A DNA stretch of 64,000 nt from Polynucleobacter sp. MG-27-Goln-C1 (GCF_018881905.1 NZ_JACVPM010000001.1:434001-498000), one strand, 5' to 3'; positions 49,047 to 59,052 are shown, counted from the first letter of the stretch. The notes: generated by a model from the sequence alone, not told the origin. Numbers and translations: made by a program.

Positions 49047-49101
49047 ATTTTGTATTCTATGGGTAATTCACAAGCGTCGCAGAAGCCTCTAAAATGACCC
49101 T

Positions 49102-49584
49102 ATGACAAATAAAGTACAACTGAATGCGGCAACTCAGCTTGCCAATCTGGGTGAAGAGCTCAATGTCCCCTTTTTAAAACTCCTAGGCGTGCGTCTTATT
49201 AGCGCCGAAATGGGTAAAGGCGAAATATTCCTGGCCCTTAAGCCTGAGCATACCAACACGTGGGATGTAGCCCATGGCGGTGTATTGCTCACCCTCATGG
49301 ACGTTGCTATGGCTGTAGCTGCACGTTCCAGCGATCCTAGCGATCGCAGCGTTGTCACTGTGGAGATGAAGAATAATTTTATGCAGGCTGCCAATGGCAT
49401 CTTGAGAGTAAAAGCAGACACTGTAAGACGTACAGCTACGATGGCCTTTTGCGAGGCTAAGCTCTATAACGATCAAGGCGAAATCTGCTGTATGGCAACA
49501 GGTACATTCCAGTTTCTAAAACGACTCGCCGCTAAAGATGCAAATGGTGAGCGAGTAGTGAACGCAGACTCGCGTCAGAAGTAA
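49102..49584 (+). CDS. PaaI-type hotdog thioesterase
   Basis: 160 residues. WDVAHGGVLLTLMDVAMAVAARS holds the HGG/Asp active-site pattern of PaaI thioesterases, and NNFMQAANGILRVKADTVRRT follows. The substrate is unknown. It diverges from selO with 55 bases between and converges on the NRDE gene. Confidence 0.87.
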   Translation: MTNKVQLNAATQLANLGEELNVPFLKLLGVRLISAEMGKGEIFLALKPEHTNTWDVAHGGVLLTLMDVAMAVAARSSDPSDRSVVTVEMKNNFMQAANGILRVKADTVRRTATMAFCEAKLYNDQGEICCMATGTFQFLKRLAAKDANGERVVNADSRQK

Positions 49585-49604
49585 TGCTGTATCTTGTGAC
49601 CGTC

Positions 49605-50462
49605 TTAAACGGAGAGGTTTGATCCTGGAGCAGCACTGAGCTCTCCAGTAACAACATCATGGCCCACGGTGCCATTCACATCGAAACGTCTTTCCACCAT
49701 CTCAAACTGACCATCCTTGCGAACACGTAAGATGGTGCTAGAACGCGTGCCATAAGAGGGCGTCTTAATAAAAGCTGCTGATAATGCTTTCTCCCAATCT
49801 GGGTTCACGCCAGTGCTAGGCAGTTCCTGGGGGCTTGCCTCATGAGTATCGGCCAGTAAGCGTAAATAGTGATCTGCATTTTTAAGTTGCCCACTATCCA
49901 TGGCCAGTGTTTGAGCAAACGCAGCTACCCGATGATTCACTTTAGGCCAGGGAGTATCGAGCATGGCATTCGATAGGCCATAGACTCCAGGGCTTAGCGC
50001 TTGCTCAGGAAATACTTTTCGCGGGCGAATACTTTGACCCATCATAAGTCGATTGCTAACCCAGTGCATTTCTGCATTCTCTGGATCGCTAAGATCAGCC
50101 ATCAGTAGATTAAAACCGTTGTATTGCTCAAACCGTTTCGCATTCTCTTGAATGTAGGCATGGGGTTTGTGATGGCCTGTCAGGTAGCGAAGGCTGAGCT
50201 CTCCGCGTGTTCTTGCGTCGGGATTTTTTTCACTCGGTGCCCTGACATTGGTGAGTGCAGCAAAGCGGCCAGTCTTAGTAAAGCCAAGCCATGTACCGGG
50301 ACTACCCAATACATCGGCCCTATCTTTTCCTGCTAACACATGGGGGTATTCTGACCACCATCCCATTGGATCAGTGTCGCGCTCATAAAATTCATCTCGA
50401 TTCGCAGCTACAACCAGAGGGTAGTCTGGGTGTGATTTCCAGGCGAAGAGAATTAGGCACAT
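49605..50462 (-). CDS. NRDE (TANGO2) family protein
   Basis: 285 residues opening MCLILFAWKSHPDYPLVVAANRDEFYERDT: the Cys2 exposed after Met removal and the NRDE motif define the family. GTWLGFTKTGRFAALTNVR is also typical. Ntn-hydrolase-like fold; TANGO2 proteins are implicated in haem or lipid handling, but the bacterial role is unknown. Confidence 0.87.
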   Translation of the reverse strand: MCLILFAWKSHPDYPLVVAANRDEFYERDTDPMGWWSEYPHVLAGKDRADVLGSPGTWLGFTKTGRFAALTNVRAPSEKNPDARTRGELSLRYLTGHHKPHAYIQENAKRFEQYNGFNLLMADLSDPENAEMHWVSNRLMMGQSIRPRKVFPEQALSPGVYGLSNAMLDTPWPKVNHRVAAFAQTLAMDSGQLKNADHYLRLLADTHEASPQELPSTGVNPDWEKALSAAFIKTPSYGTRSSTILRVRKDGQFEMVERRFDVNGTVGHDVVTGELSAAPGSNLSV

Positions 50463-50489
50463 AAGAAAATAATTGGGGCAGTAGTGAAA

Positions 50490-51497
50490 TTAAATTTCTA
50501 TTAAAGGGTAGGGTAGTTGGTCTATTTTTAACACAGGGCCATTGCTCATGGCTAGGTGGATTTGCCCTGACTCAAGAGCGTCTAACTTACACTCCACCTG
50601 AAGATCAATCCGATCGGGATGGCTTGAGTTGCTAGCTGCTAGAACTACCATACCGCAGGGCTGGCTAGCATCGCCTTCATGAAATAATTCCACACCAGGC
50701 TTAGCGAGATCTAAGGTGGATGCACTTGCTTCAGTGTGTGCGAGTTGGAGTCTGCGCTTCACTACACCCCGATATTGGCTGCGGGCAACAATTTCTTGAC
50801 CCGGGTAGCAACCTTTTTTGAAATCCACGCCAGCAACCGATTCAAAATTAATCATCTGTGGAACAAACTGTTCTTGAGTAGCCAGCACAATACGGGGAAT
50901 TGCACTCAAGACCTCTAAAGAATTCCACTGCATGAGGGCATCATCATCAACCGAAGATGTATTGGCATCTGACTTTCTTTGCGCAATAAGAGTACGCTGA
51001 AATGATTGCCCTTGTGCAAGCACATCAGGCATTCGCAATGCGAGAGCTTCTTTGGGTAGCGCGGTCGATTGCTCGCTTTCTGAGCTTTGATAAGAGCCAA
51101 ATATGTCCCAGTCGTTTGAAACATCCAGTACTTTTACCTTTGAGCGCAGAACATACATCGCCAATCGTTTAGCAGTACTGGCCGCTATATCTTTAGAGAC
51201 AAAAAGAGCAAAACGATCATCAGAATCAGCAGACTCTGGAAACAAGGCAAGCCAAGCGCTAGTTAAAAGTCGCCCCTTGGGATTGCAGTAACCAACTAGG
51301 CGAACAGCTCCAGGACCTTGGGCGGTTTCTCCCGAAAGGGTGCCCTTGAGGCCGACTACGGAATTGCTTAACTGCCCCTGAAGTAGGGTTGCAGCATCAG
51401 ATCCCTCAACTAGGATCAAGCCCCAATCGGTGAGGGTCGTGTATCCGTGATTTAGGCTATTTGGGGGCATTAAGGTGTTTTCCGGGCTTTGGGTCAT
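50490..51497 (-). CDS. ygfZ: YgfZ-type folate-binding iron-sulfur maintenance protein
   Basis: 335 residues, related to aminomethyltransferase GcvT. The signature KGCYPGQEIVAR has its redox cysteine at C230. YgfZ supports repair or assembly of some Fe-S enzymes such as MiaB in a folate-dependent way. It is divergent from mltG with only 19 bases between their starts. Confidence 0.9.
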   Translation of the reverse strand: MTQSPENTLMPPNSLNHGYTTLTDWGLILVEGSDAATLLQGQLSNSVVGLKGTLSGETAQGPGAVRLVGYCNPKGRLLTSAWLALFPESADSDDRFALFVSKDIAASTAKRLAMYVLRSKVKVLDVSNDWDIFGSYQSSESEQSTALPKEALALRMPDVLAQGQSFQRTLIAQRKSDANTSSVDDDALMQWNSLEVLSAIPRIVLATQEQFVPQMINFESVAGVDFKKGCYPGQEIVARSQYRGVVKRRLQLAHTEASASTLDLAKPGVELFHEGDASQPCGMVVLAASNSSHPDRIDLQVECKLDALESGQIHLAMSNGPVLKIDQLPYPLIEI

Positions 51498-51516
51498 GTG
51501 CTTTTATCATAGCTTG

Positions 51517-52593
51517 ATGAGCAGAAAATTTCAGAGAAGAACTCTTTTTACAAAGCATTCAAATGGTGGGGCATGGAAATCTTACGCACTCTATTTGGCT
51601 AGCTTTCTTATCCTTCTGTATGGATCTATCTTCCTGTGGCCTGTTGTACCTGGCCAATCCAACGTTACAGAGGGCTCTTCCTATAAAGTCAAGATTGCTC
51701 CTCAATCAGGGTTATCGGCCATTTCAAGCCAGTTATCAGAGCAAGGCGTTTCCACTAATTCACTAACTCTACAGATCGCAGCAAGAGCGCTTTTGGTCGG
51801 CTCGAAGCTTAAGCCGGGTACCTACCTATTAGCAACCCGCGCAAGCCTAGGAAATGTTTTACTGCAAATAGCCCGAGGTGACCGGGTCAGGGAGAGCATA
51901 GCTATTATTCCCGGTATGACTATATGGCAGCTAAGAAGCCTAATAGACAACCATCCAGCCCTAATTCATCAAACTAAGGGGATGAACTCTAAGGAATTGC
52001 TTAAGGCCGTTGGCCTTTCTTATCCTGGCGATGAGGGTCTTTTCTATCCAGATACCTATATTTTTGATCCAGACGACTCAGATATTTCAATTTACCGCAG
52101 AGCATCCCAAGCAATGCAAAAACAACTTGCATTGGCCTGGGAACAAAAAGAGGCTACTTCGCCATTAAAAACCCCATACGACCTCCTCATTCTGGGGTCT
52201 ATCGTCGAAAAAGAGACGGGGCGCTCTAGTGATAGATCCTTGGTTGCGGCCGTCTTTGTTAATCGCCTCAAGATCAACATGCCGCTTCAGACCGATCCAA
52301 CCGTAATTTACGGTATTGGCCCCAAATTTGACGGCAATCTTCGAAAAGCGGATTTGCGTAAAGACAATCCCTACAATACTTATATGCACAAAGGTTTACC
52401 ACCAACGCCAATAGCAATGCCAAGCAAGGAATCTCTTCTAGCCGTGATGCATCCAGCAAAAAGTGATGCTATTTATTTTGTCGCCCGTGGTGATGGCAGT
52501 AGCCATTTTTCCAAAACTTTAAAAGAGCATGAAAATGCTGTTGATCAATTTCAACGCAAACGCACTGTAACCACTAAAAAGAATTCACAGTAA
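51517..52593 (+). CDS. mltG: endolytic murein transglycosylase MltG
   Basis: 358 residues from ATG at 51517; the frame continues upstream to 51475, which would overlap ygfZ, so the shorter start is used. One transmembrane helix (about 22-43) then a YceG domain. The catalytic Glu is in [11 protein letters not shown], followed by [24 protein letters not shown]. It cleaves nascent glycan strands. The mltG-tmk-holB-tatD order is conserved in proteobacteria. Confidence 0.94.
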   Translation: MSRKFQRRTLFTKHSNGGAWKSYALYLASFLILLYGSIFLWPVVPGQSNVTEGSSYKVKIAPQSGLSAISSQLSEQGVSTNSLTLQIAARALLVGSKLKPGTYLLATRASLGNVLLQIARGDRVRESIAIIPGMTIWQLRSLIDNHPALIHQTKGMNSKELLKAVGLSYPGDEGLFYPDTYIFDPDDSDISIYRRASQAMQKQLALAWEQKEATSPLKTPYDLLILGSIVEKETGRSSDRSLVAAVFVNRLKINMPLQTDPTVIYGIGPKFDGNLRKADLRKDNPYNTYMHKGLPPTPIAMPSKESLLAVMHPAKSDAIYFVARGDGSSHFSKTLKEHENAVDQFQRKRTVTTKKNSQ

Positions 52594-52598
52594 TTGTT

Positions 52599-53237
52599 AT
52601 GACAACTCTATTTCCAGGTTATTTCATTAGCTTTGAAGGCATCGATGGTGCAGGGAAGAGTACGCATATTGACTCCTTTGCCAAGCTTTTAAAAGAGCGC
52701 TATCCAGACCGTGAAGTCGTGATGACTAGAGAGCCGGGTGGCACTCAGTTAGGCGAACAACTACGCGCCTTATTGCTTGATGCCCCTATGAATTTAGAAA
52801 CTGAAGCGTTGCTGATGTTTGCGGCACGGAGAGAACATATTGCGCAAGTAATTGAGCCAGCACTGAAGGCTGGAAAGATTGTTATCTCCGATCGCTTTAC
52901 GGATGCTAGTTTTGCTTATCAAGGCGGTGGTCGTGGCTTAAGTCTAGAGAAGTTAAATGATCTAGAGCGTTGGGTACAGGGTCGTCCAGATGGCTCTTTG
53001 CTACAACCCAACCTCACTTTCCTATTTGACCTGCCCGGGTCCGTTGCTGAGGCCAGAAGATCCAAGGTGAGGGTGCCAGACAAGTTTGAGAAGATGGATT
53101 TAGATTTTTTTGAAAAGGTTCGCCAAGAATATCTTCGTAGAGCAAAGGCAGATCCAAAGCGTTTTTATTTGGTAGACGCCACACGTACACCGGAGGTAAT
53201 TTGGAGCGATCTTCAATCATTGGAGATCAAGCTATAA
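52599..53237 (+). CDS. tmk: thymidylate kinase
   Basis: 212 residues. P-loop [11 protein letters not shown] (about 12-22), the DR(Y/F) motif as [18 protein letters not shown], and the [14 protein letters not shown] segment confirm dTMP kinase. Its TAA is followed directly by the holB ATG. Confidence 0.96.
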   Translation: MTTLFPGYFISFEGIDGAGKSTHIDSFAKLLKERYPDREVVMTREPGGTQLGEQLRALLLDAPMNLETEALLMFAARREHIAQVIEPALKAGKIVISDRFTDASFAYQGGGRGLSLEKLNDLERWVQGRPDGSLLQPNLTFLFDLPGSVAEARRSKVRVPDKFEKMDLDFFEKVRQEYLRRAKADPKRFYLVDATRTPEVIWSDLQSLEIKL

Positions 53238-54383
53238 ATGGTTGATCTGAAGTTTCCACATGAGTCCGCTAAAAAAATAGCTCCTTGGCTAGAGTCTGTC
53301 TGGGAGGGAATGAATTTCTCCGCTTTCCCTAATGCCGTTCTAATCCACGGCCAATCAGGCATTGGCAAGTTTGAGTTTTCTATTGAATTGGCTAAGGCGC
53401 TTTTATGTGAGGCTTCTGAAGGCGCAAAGCCCTGCAATCACTGTGAGGCTTGTAGATGGTTTGACTCAGCTAACCATCCAGACTTTATTGCACTTGTTCC
53501 CGAAACGCATCGCAAACTTTTACCTCATGGTGATTTTGATTCTGAATCTGACTCACCCAAGAAAACAAAGGCGAGCCAAGTTGATAGCGATGGTGATGCA
53601 CCAGAGAAAAAAGAGAAGAAAAGTATTTCGATTGAAGATGCACGAAATGCAATTGAAGGTCTTTCCATTGGAACGCACCGCGGTGGCAATCGCATCATCT
53701 TGGTTTATCCATTGGAAATGCTCAGAGCAGACTCTGCAAATACTCTGCTTAAATCCCTGGAAGAACCGCCGAAAAATACAATCTTTATTTTGCTAGCAGA
53801 TCGCCTTGATCGTGTTTTGCCAACTATTCGATCACGTTGCCGCTTAATATCGGCGCCACGCCCAGATCGTATCAGCGGATTGAATTGGTTACGCAATCAA
53901 CTTAACTCTGTTCCCGGCATGAAAATCAGTGATGGTGATATTGAATCTATTTATGACGAGCAGGGTGGTGCACCTTATGCTGTTTTGGATTCATTAATCG
54001 CACGTCACAATAAAGATGAAAAAGATGAACTCTCGATTGCAATTCAAGCATCGCGATATTTATTGCAGTCAATGTCACAGGGCGCTCGAATTAATTGGTT
54101 AGATGCTGCTGAGAAGACTCAAAAAGCACGCTATGCAGTCTTGTTAGCCACAATGCAACGCTGGGTCTCGGACCTGCAAAGTTGCGCTCAAATGGGTGCC
54201 CCTCGTTATTACCCAAAACATGAAGCGGCGATAAAGGCTCTTGCACAACAAGTGCGCCTACCCAAGCTGCTTCGCTTCTGGAAGTCTTTAATACAAGCGC
54301 GTCGCCATGAAAATCATCCATTGGCCACCCGTATCCAGCTTGAAGCCTTGCTTTCTCAATACCAACAGGTATTTGAAGACTAA
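53238..54383 (+). CDS. holB: DNA polymerase III delta prime subunit
   Basis: 381 residues, clamp-loader AAA+ family. The P-loop HGQSGIGKFEF is close to Walker A; zinc cysteines occur in LLCEASEGAKPCNHCEACRWF. An acidic/lysine-rich insertion of about 30 residues (around 94-130) separates the zinc region from SIEDARNAIEGLSIGTHRGGNRIILVYPLEMLRADSANTLLKSLEEPP. The SRC motif is in RSRCRLISAPRP. Longer than E. coli HolB because of that insertion. Confidence 0.9.
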   Translation: MVDLKFPHESAKKIAPWLESVWEGMNFSAFPNAVLIHGQSGIGKFEFSIELAKALLCEASEGAKPCNHCEACRWFDSANHPDFIALVPETHRKLLPHGDFDSESDSPKKTKASQVDSDGDAPEKKEKKSISIEDARNAIEGLSIGTHRGGNRIILVYPLEMLRADSANTLLKSLEEPPKNTIFILLADRLDRVLPTIRSRCRLISAPRPDRISGLNWLRNQLNSVPGMKISDGDIESIYDEQGGAPYAVLDSLIARHNKDEKDELSIAIQASRYLLQSMSQGARINWLDAAEKTQKARYAVLLATMQRWVSDLQSCAQMGAPRYYPKHEAAIKALAQQVRLPKLLRFWKSLIQARRHENHPLATRIQLEALLSQYQQVFED

Positions 54384-54394
54384 AATGACGAGTC

Positions 54395-55183
54395 ATGTTT
54401 ATAGACTCTCATTGCCACCTCGATTTCCCAGAATTTCAAGCTCGTTTACCTGAGGTTTTGGCCAATATGGCCGCCTGTAAGGTGACTCACGCCCTTTGCG
54501 TATCAGTCGACATCCCAGACTTTCCTAATGTGAAAAAGCTTGCTGAGGATCACGCCCATTTATATGCCTCGGTTGGAGTGCATCCTGATTACGAAGATAC
54601 GCCGGAGCCTAGCTTTGAATTCCTAGTCGAGGAGGCAAAGCACCCCAAAATCGTTGCCATTGGTGAAACCGGGCTTGATTACTATCGCATGGGCGATAGA
54701 AGTTATGAATCCATGGAATGGCAGAGAGAGCGTTTTAGAACCCATATCAGGGCATCTATTGCATCTCAAAAGCCCCTCATCATCCATACGCGTTCATCTT
54801 CAGCCGATACGCTCCGAATTCTAAAAGAAGAGGGCGCCGATCAAATTGGTGGTGTGATGCACTGCTTTACAGAATCTACCGAGGTTGCCAAGGCGGCCAT
54901 GGAAATGGGCTTTTACATCTCTTTTTCTGGAATTGTGACTTTTAAGAGCGCCAAAGATCTTCAGGAGACTTGCAAGCAGGTCCCTTTAGAGCGCATGCTG
55001 ATTGAAACGGATTCACCGTATTTAGCTCCAATTCCATATCGCGGTAAGACCAATGAGCCTGCCTGGGTCTCTAAAGTCGGTGAATTTGTTGCTGATTTAA
55101 AGGGCGTCTCTATTGAGCGGCTTGCAGAGCAGACTTCTAGTAATTTTTTCCAATGTTTTCATATAAATAGACCGGTTTCATGA
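54395..55183 (+). CDS. tatD: TatD family metal-dependent deoxyribonuclease
   Basis: 262 residues, amidohydrolase-like barrel. Metal ligands DSHCHLD at the start, AIGETGLDYY, IHTRSSSADTL, MHCFTES and ETDSPYLAPIPYRGKTNEP are all present. TatD/YcfH proteins degrade DNA and aid repair. Follows holB by 11 bases; the pilZ gene that often lies between in this family of loci is absent. The ankyrin gene overlaps its end by four bases. Confidence 0.92.
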   Translation: MFIDSHCHLDFPEFQARLPEVLANMAACKVTHALCVSVDIPDFPNVKKLAEDHAHLYASVGVHPDYEDTPEPSFEFLVEEAKHPKIVAIGETGLDYYRMGDRSYESMEWQRERFRTHIRASIASQKPLIIHTRSSSADTLRILKEEGADQIGGVMHCFTESTEVAKAAMEMGFYISFSGIVTFKSAKDLQETCKQVPLERMLIETDSPYLAPIPYRGKTNEPAWVSKVGEFVADLKGVSIERLAEQTSSNFFQCFHINRPVS

Positions 55184-55881
55184 GAAATTCATTTAAATTA
55201 AATTGTGCATTGAGTACTGCTTTTCTAGGCTTCTCTAGCCTTGTATTTGCTCAAACAGCAGATCAAATCGCTGATTTCACTAAAGCGGCTAAATTTGACG
55301 ACGTTTCAGAGGTTCAATCTTTGATTAAGGCTGGCGTTAGTCCCAATACATTAGATCCCAAGGGCAACCCGATGCTGATTGTGGCTATTCGAGATAAATC
55401 TCTCAAGGTTGCAGACCTCCTTATTGCCAACCCAGCTACTGACATCAATTTAGCCAATAAAAGCGGTGAAAATCCTCTGATGATGGCCTCAATTGAGGGT
55501 GAACTTCCTTTGGTAGAGACTTTAGTGCTCAAAAAGAAGGCGGATGTAAATAAGTCTGGTTGGACACCTTTACATTACGCCTGTACAACAGGAAAGCTCA
55601 GTGTTGCTCAATTCTTGGTGGCCAATGGCGCCAAAGTAAACGCATTAAGCACCAGCGATACAACACCATTAATGATGGCCGTTAGCTCTGGAAATGAGCA
55701 ACTAATTAAGTTTCTATTGGATAACGGTGCTGACTTACGCATGCGCAATCATGAAGGCTATTCAGCCATTGATGTAGCGGCTTTATTTAGCAAGGAAGAT
55801 ATACGTGAGGGTTTGATATCCCGCTGGGAGAAGCTCTATAAACAGCCATATCCAGGCGGTCCGAAGAAGATTCCTTCTTAA
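55180..55881 (+). CDS. secreted ankyrin-repeat protein
   Basis: 233 residues: a signal peptide (about 1-25, ending VFAQ), then about five ankyrin repeats (VSEVQSLIKAGVSPN, GNPMLIVAIRDKSLKVADLL, GENPLMMASIEGELPLVETL, GWTPLHYACTTGKLSVAQFL, TTPLMMAVSSGNEQLIKFLL, GYSAIDVA). Periplasmic ankyrin proteins of this sort occur in Betaproteobacteria near tatD. The binding partner is unknown. The start overlaps tatD (ATGA). Confidence 0.86.
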   Translation: MRNSFKLNCALSTAFLGFSSLVFAQTADQIADFTKAAKFDDVSEVQSLIKAGVSPNTLDPKGNPMLIVAIRDKSLKVADLLIANPATDINLANKSGENPLMMASIEGELPLVETLVLKKKADVNKSGWTPLHYACTTGKLSVAQFLVANGAKVNALSTSDTTPLMMAVSSGNEQLIKFLLDNGADLRMRNHEGYSAIDVAALFSKEDIREGLISRWEKLYKQPYPGGPKKIPS

Positions 55882-55921
55882 GTGACATATGTATTACTTG
55901 CGTATAATCATTATTATGTCA
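55882..55921 (+). promoter_or_regulatory. promoter-like element with flanking inverted repeat
   Basis: A consensus -10 TATAAT at 55903-55908 lies 15 bases after GTGACA (55882-55887). Arms TGACATA (55883-55889) and TATGTCA (55915-55921) form an inverted repeat spanning the -10. It would drive the channel gene at 55967 and the repeat could be a regulator site. The 15-base spacer is short. Confidence 0.45.
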
Positions 55922-55966
55922 AATAAGAAATGCAACTTAGAAAGCATCATCAATTAAGTACTTCGC

Positions 55967-56506
55967 ATGAACCTGATCGATCATTTCATCAAACTTCCAG
56001 GCTTTAGTAGCTTACCTAGTTTCAGCACCCTGTTCTCTGAGATTAATACGGATATGGGAAATAGCGAGATTTGGTTTGTACTGATTCTGGCCTGCTTGAT
56101 GCTGACATTTCATGGTGTTGCGGTACTGATGATTGCTGGGGCTTTTCATTGGTTGGATCACAAACTTGAAAATAAGCGCATATACGGAGCAAATTTCCTG
56201 TCCTATTTCATTGCGATTTTGTTGATTATTGGCAGTCATTTCGTAGAAATCGTGGCCTGGTCCTATATCTGCGTTGCTTTGCAGGTCTTCCCAACCAATC
56301 CTCAGACCTTCTACTTTGCGGGCGAAATGTACACCACGGTTGGTTACGGTGACTACACACTATCCGAGCGATGGAGAATCCTACCAATCATCATTTCATT
56401 CTCAGGAATCTTTGCTGTTTCTATGTCTGGTGCGGCTTTGTATTCCATGATGGGCGCCTTATTAAACCGCTCAAACCAGAACCCTAAGTCCGGGTCTGGA
56501 TTCTAA
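55967..56506 (+). CDS. two-pore-helix potassium-channel-like protein
   Basis: 179 residues. The potassium selectivity filter TTVGYGD is at 123-129, preceded by a pore helix and with membrane helices at about 36-60, 76-104 and 137-163. This is the small ion-channel (Ion_trans_2) type with an extra N-terminal helix. No regulatory C-terminal domain is attached; only a short polar tail. It sits between tatD/ankyrin genes and a convergent DUF3108 gene. Confidence 0.83.
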   Translation: MNLIDHFIKLPGFSSLPSFSTLFSEINTDMGNSEIWFVLILACLMLTFHGVAVLMIAGAFHWLDHKLENKRIYGANFLSYFIAILLIIGSHFVEIVAWSYICVALQVFPTNPQTFYFAGEMYTTVGYGDYTLSERWRILPIIISFSGIFAVSMSGAALYSMMGALLNRSNQNPKSGSGF

Positions 56507-56535
56507 AAAAAGGTTTGTTTCGACAGTTTCCAAGC

Positions 56536-57564
56536 CTAATTAACGAGCTTAGCTTTATCAATGGGAGCCTTCTGCTTAAAGACTAGCTCTAAAACACGTC
56601 CATTGGACTCCAGGGAGCGCATTCTGCCGGGCAGCCAATCAAGGTCCTTCGCTAGCCAAATATCAACCTGACGCTTATATGGATCGTTTTCACGCTGCAT
56701 TAGAGCGTAATGGCGATTAACTGACTTTCCTAGACTTGGAATTGCCTCAGACTCTTCCTCGCCGTAGCTTTTAAATTGCCACATTTCTAGTGTGTTGAAG
56801 TCAACCACGGGAAGCGCCCGAATACTCCCTGCATCGTCAATTTTGTCACTCCCATTTAAGAGGGATGCAAATTGGAACATTAGACTGAAGCGGTCCTGCG
56901 TTCCCGGGAGCAGATCGGGGGTAAATTCTGGCTTCTCAGAGAAGTACATCTTCCCTACTCCATTCTGATCCCGATCGAATCTTGAGTAACGGGGTGGTTT
57001 AGTTCCTCGTTGGGTCCAGTAAATTGATGGCGCTATTCCGTATGCATCGACTGACCCACGAGATTCAAAAACAAATGGCCCAACAACTGCGTAAGGTATG
57101 TTGATATACAAACGGTAATTATTACCCTCAGTAATCCAGTCCAATTGCGCAGTTTGATAGAGTTGTCCATCAACATAGGCATCGAAGTAATAAGTTCCAG
57201 AATCTGGAAGACGAAACGCCTGCCCTGATTGATTGCCTAATGCACCCTGCTCTCCTTTGCCTTCATCCGCTAAAGGATCTGCTGATACAGCATTGGTTTT
57301 CTTGGGTGAAGTTTTTTTCTTTGGGGAAGATGTGAGTTGAATCTTTTTAGGAGGCTCAGCACGAAGCTCTGTTTTGATAATTAGGTCTTCAGCAATGGGT
57401 GGTGCAGTGCCGAAAGAAATGAACGGAAGACCAAAAAATAAAATCAGGTGCCCAAAGACTGACAGAAAAATGGCGGCAATCAGAATCCACAGAGATCTTC
57501 TGCGTATAAATTGAAATAAATTGCCAAATGAATCGATCAAGAAATTAATGCTCGATAAATTCAA
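56536..57564 (-). CDS. DUF3108 family membrane-anchored protein
   Basis: 342 residues. One N-terminal transmembrane helix (about 24-48), a Pro/Lys-rich linker near 75-110, then a DUF3108 beta domain from about 125 (DSGTYYFDAYVDGQLYQTAQLDWITEGNNY). DUF3108 proteins are envelope-located and poorly understood. Its start overlaps the yqiA-like gene by 20 bases. Confidence 0.85.
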   Translation of the reverse strand: MNLSSINFLIDSFGNLFQFIRRRSLWILIAAIFLSVFGHLILFFGLPFISFGTAPPIAEDLIIKTELRAEPPKKIQLTSSPKKKTSPKKTNAVSADPLADEGKGEQGALGNQSGQAFRLPDSGTYYFDAYVDGQLYQTAQLDWITEGNNYRLYINIPYAVVGPFVFESRGSVDAYGIAPSIYWTQRGTKPPRYSRFDRDQNGVGKMYFSEKPEFTPDLLPGTQDRFSLMFQFASLLNGSDKIDDAGSIRALPVVDFNTLEMWQFKSYGEEESEAIPSLGKSVNRHYALMQRENDPYKRQVDIWLAKDLDWLPGRMRSLESNGRVLELVFKQKAPIDKAKLVN

Positions 57565-58132
57565 TTACCGCTGGTAGATGATAGGCGTAGTCGGCAATAC
57601 CATGATCACTGCCGTCAAGAATCAATTGCTTGGCGCCAGGATAAAAGGTAGACATCTCTTTCCAATCTAGAAGCTCATCACCCTTTGCGGCGATTAAAAA
57701 ATATCGCACTGGATTGGTAATCTTGTCAACCTGCAAAGCACGCAGCTCATCGATGTATTCAGCCTTGAAATCAAATGGCTCTTCACTATCGTAAGCAGTC
57801 ATCATGCCAACATGAGGCTCCAATTCTCTGGCTGCAAAAACTGCAGGATTTAAAGCAATACCCTTGCATTGATATTTCTCGGCCAGATAGTTTGTATAGA
57901 AGCCGCCTAAAGAAGATCCGATGATGACTATGCGATCCGCTTGAGATTGGTCGATATGTTTAACCACCATATCGATACTTTCCTTAGGAGATGCTAGCAA
58001 TTGAGGGCAATACCATTCATAGGTATTGTCGGGCGTTGAAAGCGCCCTTACCGCCTCACCAGTCATCACCGCCTTTGTTGAATTCGGAGAAGAGCGAAAG
58101 CCGTGAAGATAAACCAGCAGCGTTGTTCTCAT
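57545..58132 (-). CDS. YqiA/YcfP-family alpha/beta-hydrolase
   Basis: 195 residues. VYLHGFRSSPNSTKA near the start, nucleophile GSSLGGFYTNYLAEKY, and the C-terminal GSDHGI His fit the esterase YqiA family. Small esterase or thioesterase; substrate unknown. It overlaps DUF3108 and lies nine bases from glxR on the same strand. Confidence 0.86.
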   Translation of the reverse strand: MRTTLLVYLHGFRSSPNSTKAVMTGEAVRALSTPDNTYEWYCPQLLASPKESIDMVVKHIDQSQADRIVIIGSSLGGFYTNYLAEKYQCKGIALNPAVFAARELEPHVGMMTAYDSEEPFDFKAEYIDELRALQVDKITNPVRYFLIAAKGDELLDWKEMSTFYPGAKQLILDGSDHGIADYAYHLPAVIEFIEH

Positions 58133-58141
58133 AGTTTTCTT

Positions 58142-59038
58142 TTAAACCTTCTGACCAATTTCAAAATTCGCCATTTTTTCTAAGGCCTTTACCATCGCAG
58201 AATGATCCCAAGCTTTACCGCCATGGGCACTGCAGGAATTCAACAATTCTTGAGCGGTTGCAGTGTTAGGCAAGGAGACGCCTAAGGCTTTAGCGCTACT
58301 TAGCGCAAGACTTAAATCTTTTTGATGCAACTCAATTCTAAAGCCAGGATCAAATGTGCGTTTAATCATTCGCTCACCATGAACTTCTAAAATCTTAGAG
58401 CTAGCAAAGCCACCCATTAATGCTTCGCGAACTTTGGCGGGATCGGCACCAGCTTTAGAAGCAAATACCAGCGCTTCAGCAACTGCTTCAATATTTAAAG
58501 CCACAATAATTTGATTGGCAACCTTCGTGATTTGACCGGCACCATTTGCGCCAACCAAGGTAATATTTTTACCCATCAATTCAAATACAGGCTTTACTTT
58601 TGCAAAGGTCGCATCGCTGCCACCAACCATGATGGTGAGCGTTGCACCTTTGGCACCAAGCTGACCACCGGAAACGGGCGCATCTAGATACTCGCATCCA
58701 AGGGAATTAATCTTTTGAGCAAACTCTTTTGTTGCGATTGGAGAGATCGAGCTCATATCTACAACAATCTTGCCCTTACTTAATCCAGATGCAATACCAT
58801 TCTCGCCGAATAAAACTTTTTCAACATCGGGGGTATCTGGCACCATCGTGATGATGATGTCTGCTTTACTGGCAACTTCTGCAGGACTAGAACATGGAAT
58901 CGCAGAGCTATTGGAAAGCTCCTCCGGAATCTTGCTGCGGGTATTGATAAAGACTTCGTGACCAGCAGCAACCAGGTGACCCGCCATAGGCGCACCCATA
59001 ATTCCGAGACCAACAAAACCTAGCTTTAACTTACTCAT
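58142..59038 (-). CDS. glxR: 2-hydroxy-3-oxopropionate (tartronate semialdehyde) reductase
   Basis: 298 residues from the ATG at 59038, which has AAGGAAG six bases upstream; the frame extends to 59080 but that start lies inside hyi. GLGIMGAPMAGHL binds NAD(P). DAPVSGGQLGAKGATLTIMVGG and the catalytic Lys in GQITKVANQI are typical of the beta-hydroxyacid dehydrogenases. With hyi it reduces tartronate semialdehyde to glycerate in the glyoxylate/glycerate pathway. Could be another member of the family. Confidence 0.88.
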   Translation of the reverse strand: MSKLKLGFVGLGIMGAPMAGHLVAAGHEVFINTRSKIPEELSNSSAIPCSSPAEVASKADIIITMVPDTPDVEKVLFGENGIASGLSKGKIVVDMSSISPIATKEFAQKINSLGCEYLDAPVSGGQLGAKGATLTIMVGGSDATFAKVKPVFELMGKNITLVGANGAGQITKVANQIIVALNIEAVAEALVFASKAGADPAKVREALMGGFASSKILEVHGERMIKRTFDPGFRIELHQKDLSLALSSAKALGVSLPNTATAQELLNSCSAHGGKAWDHSAMVKALEKMANFEIGQKV

Positions 59039-59052
59039 GATGTCTTCCTTTT

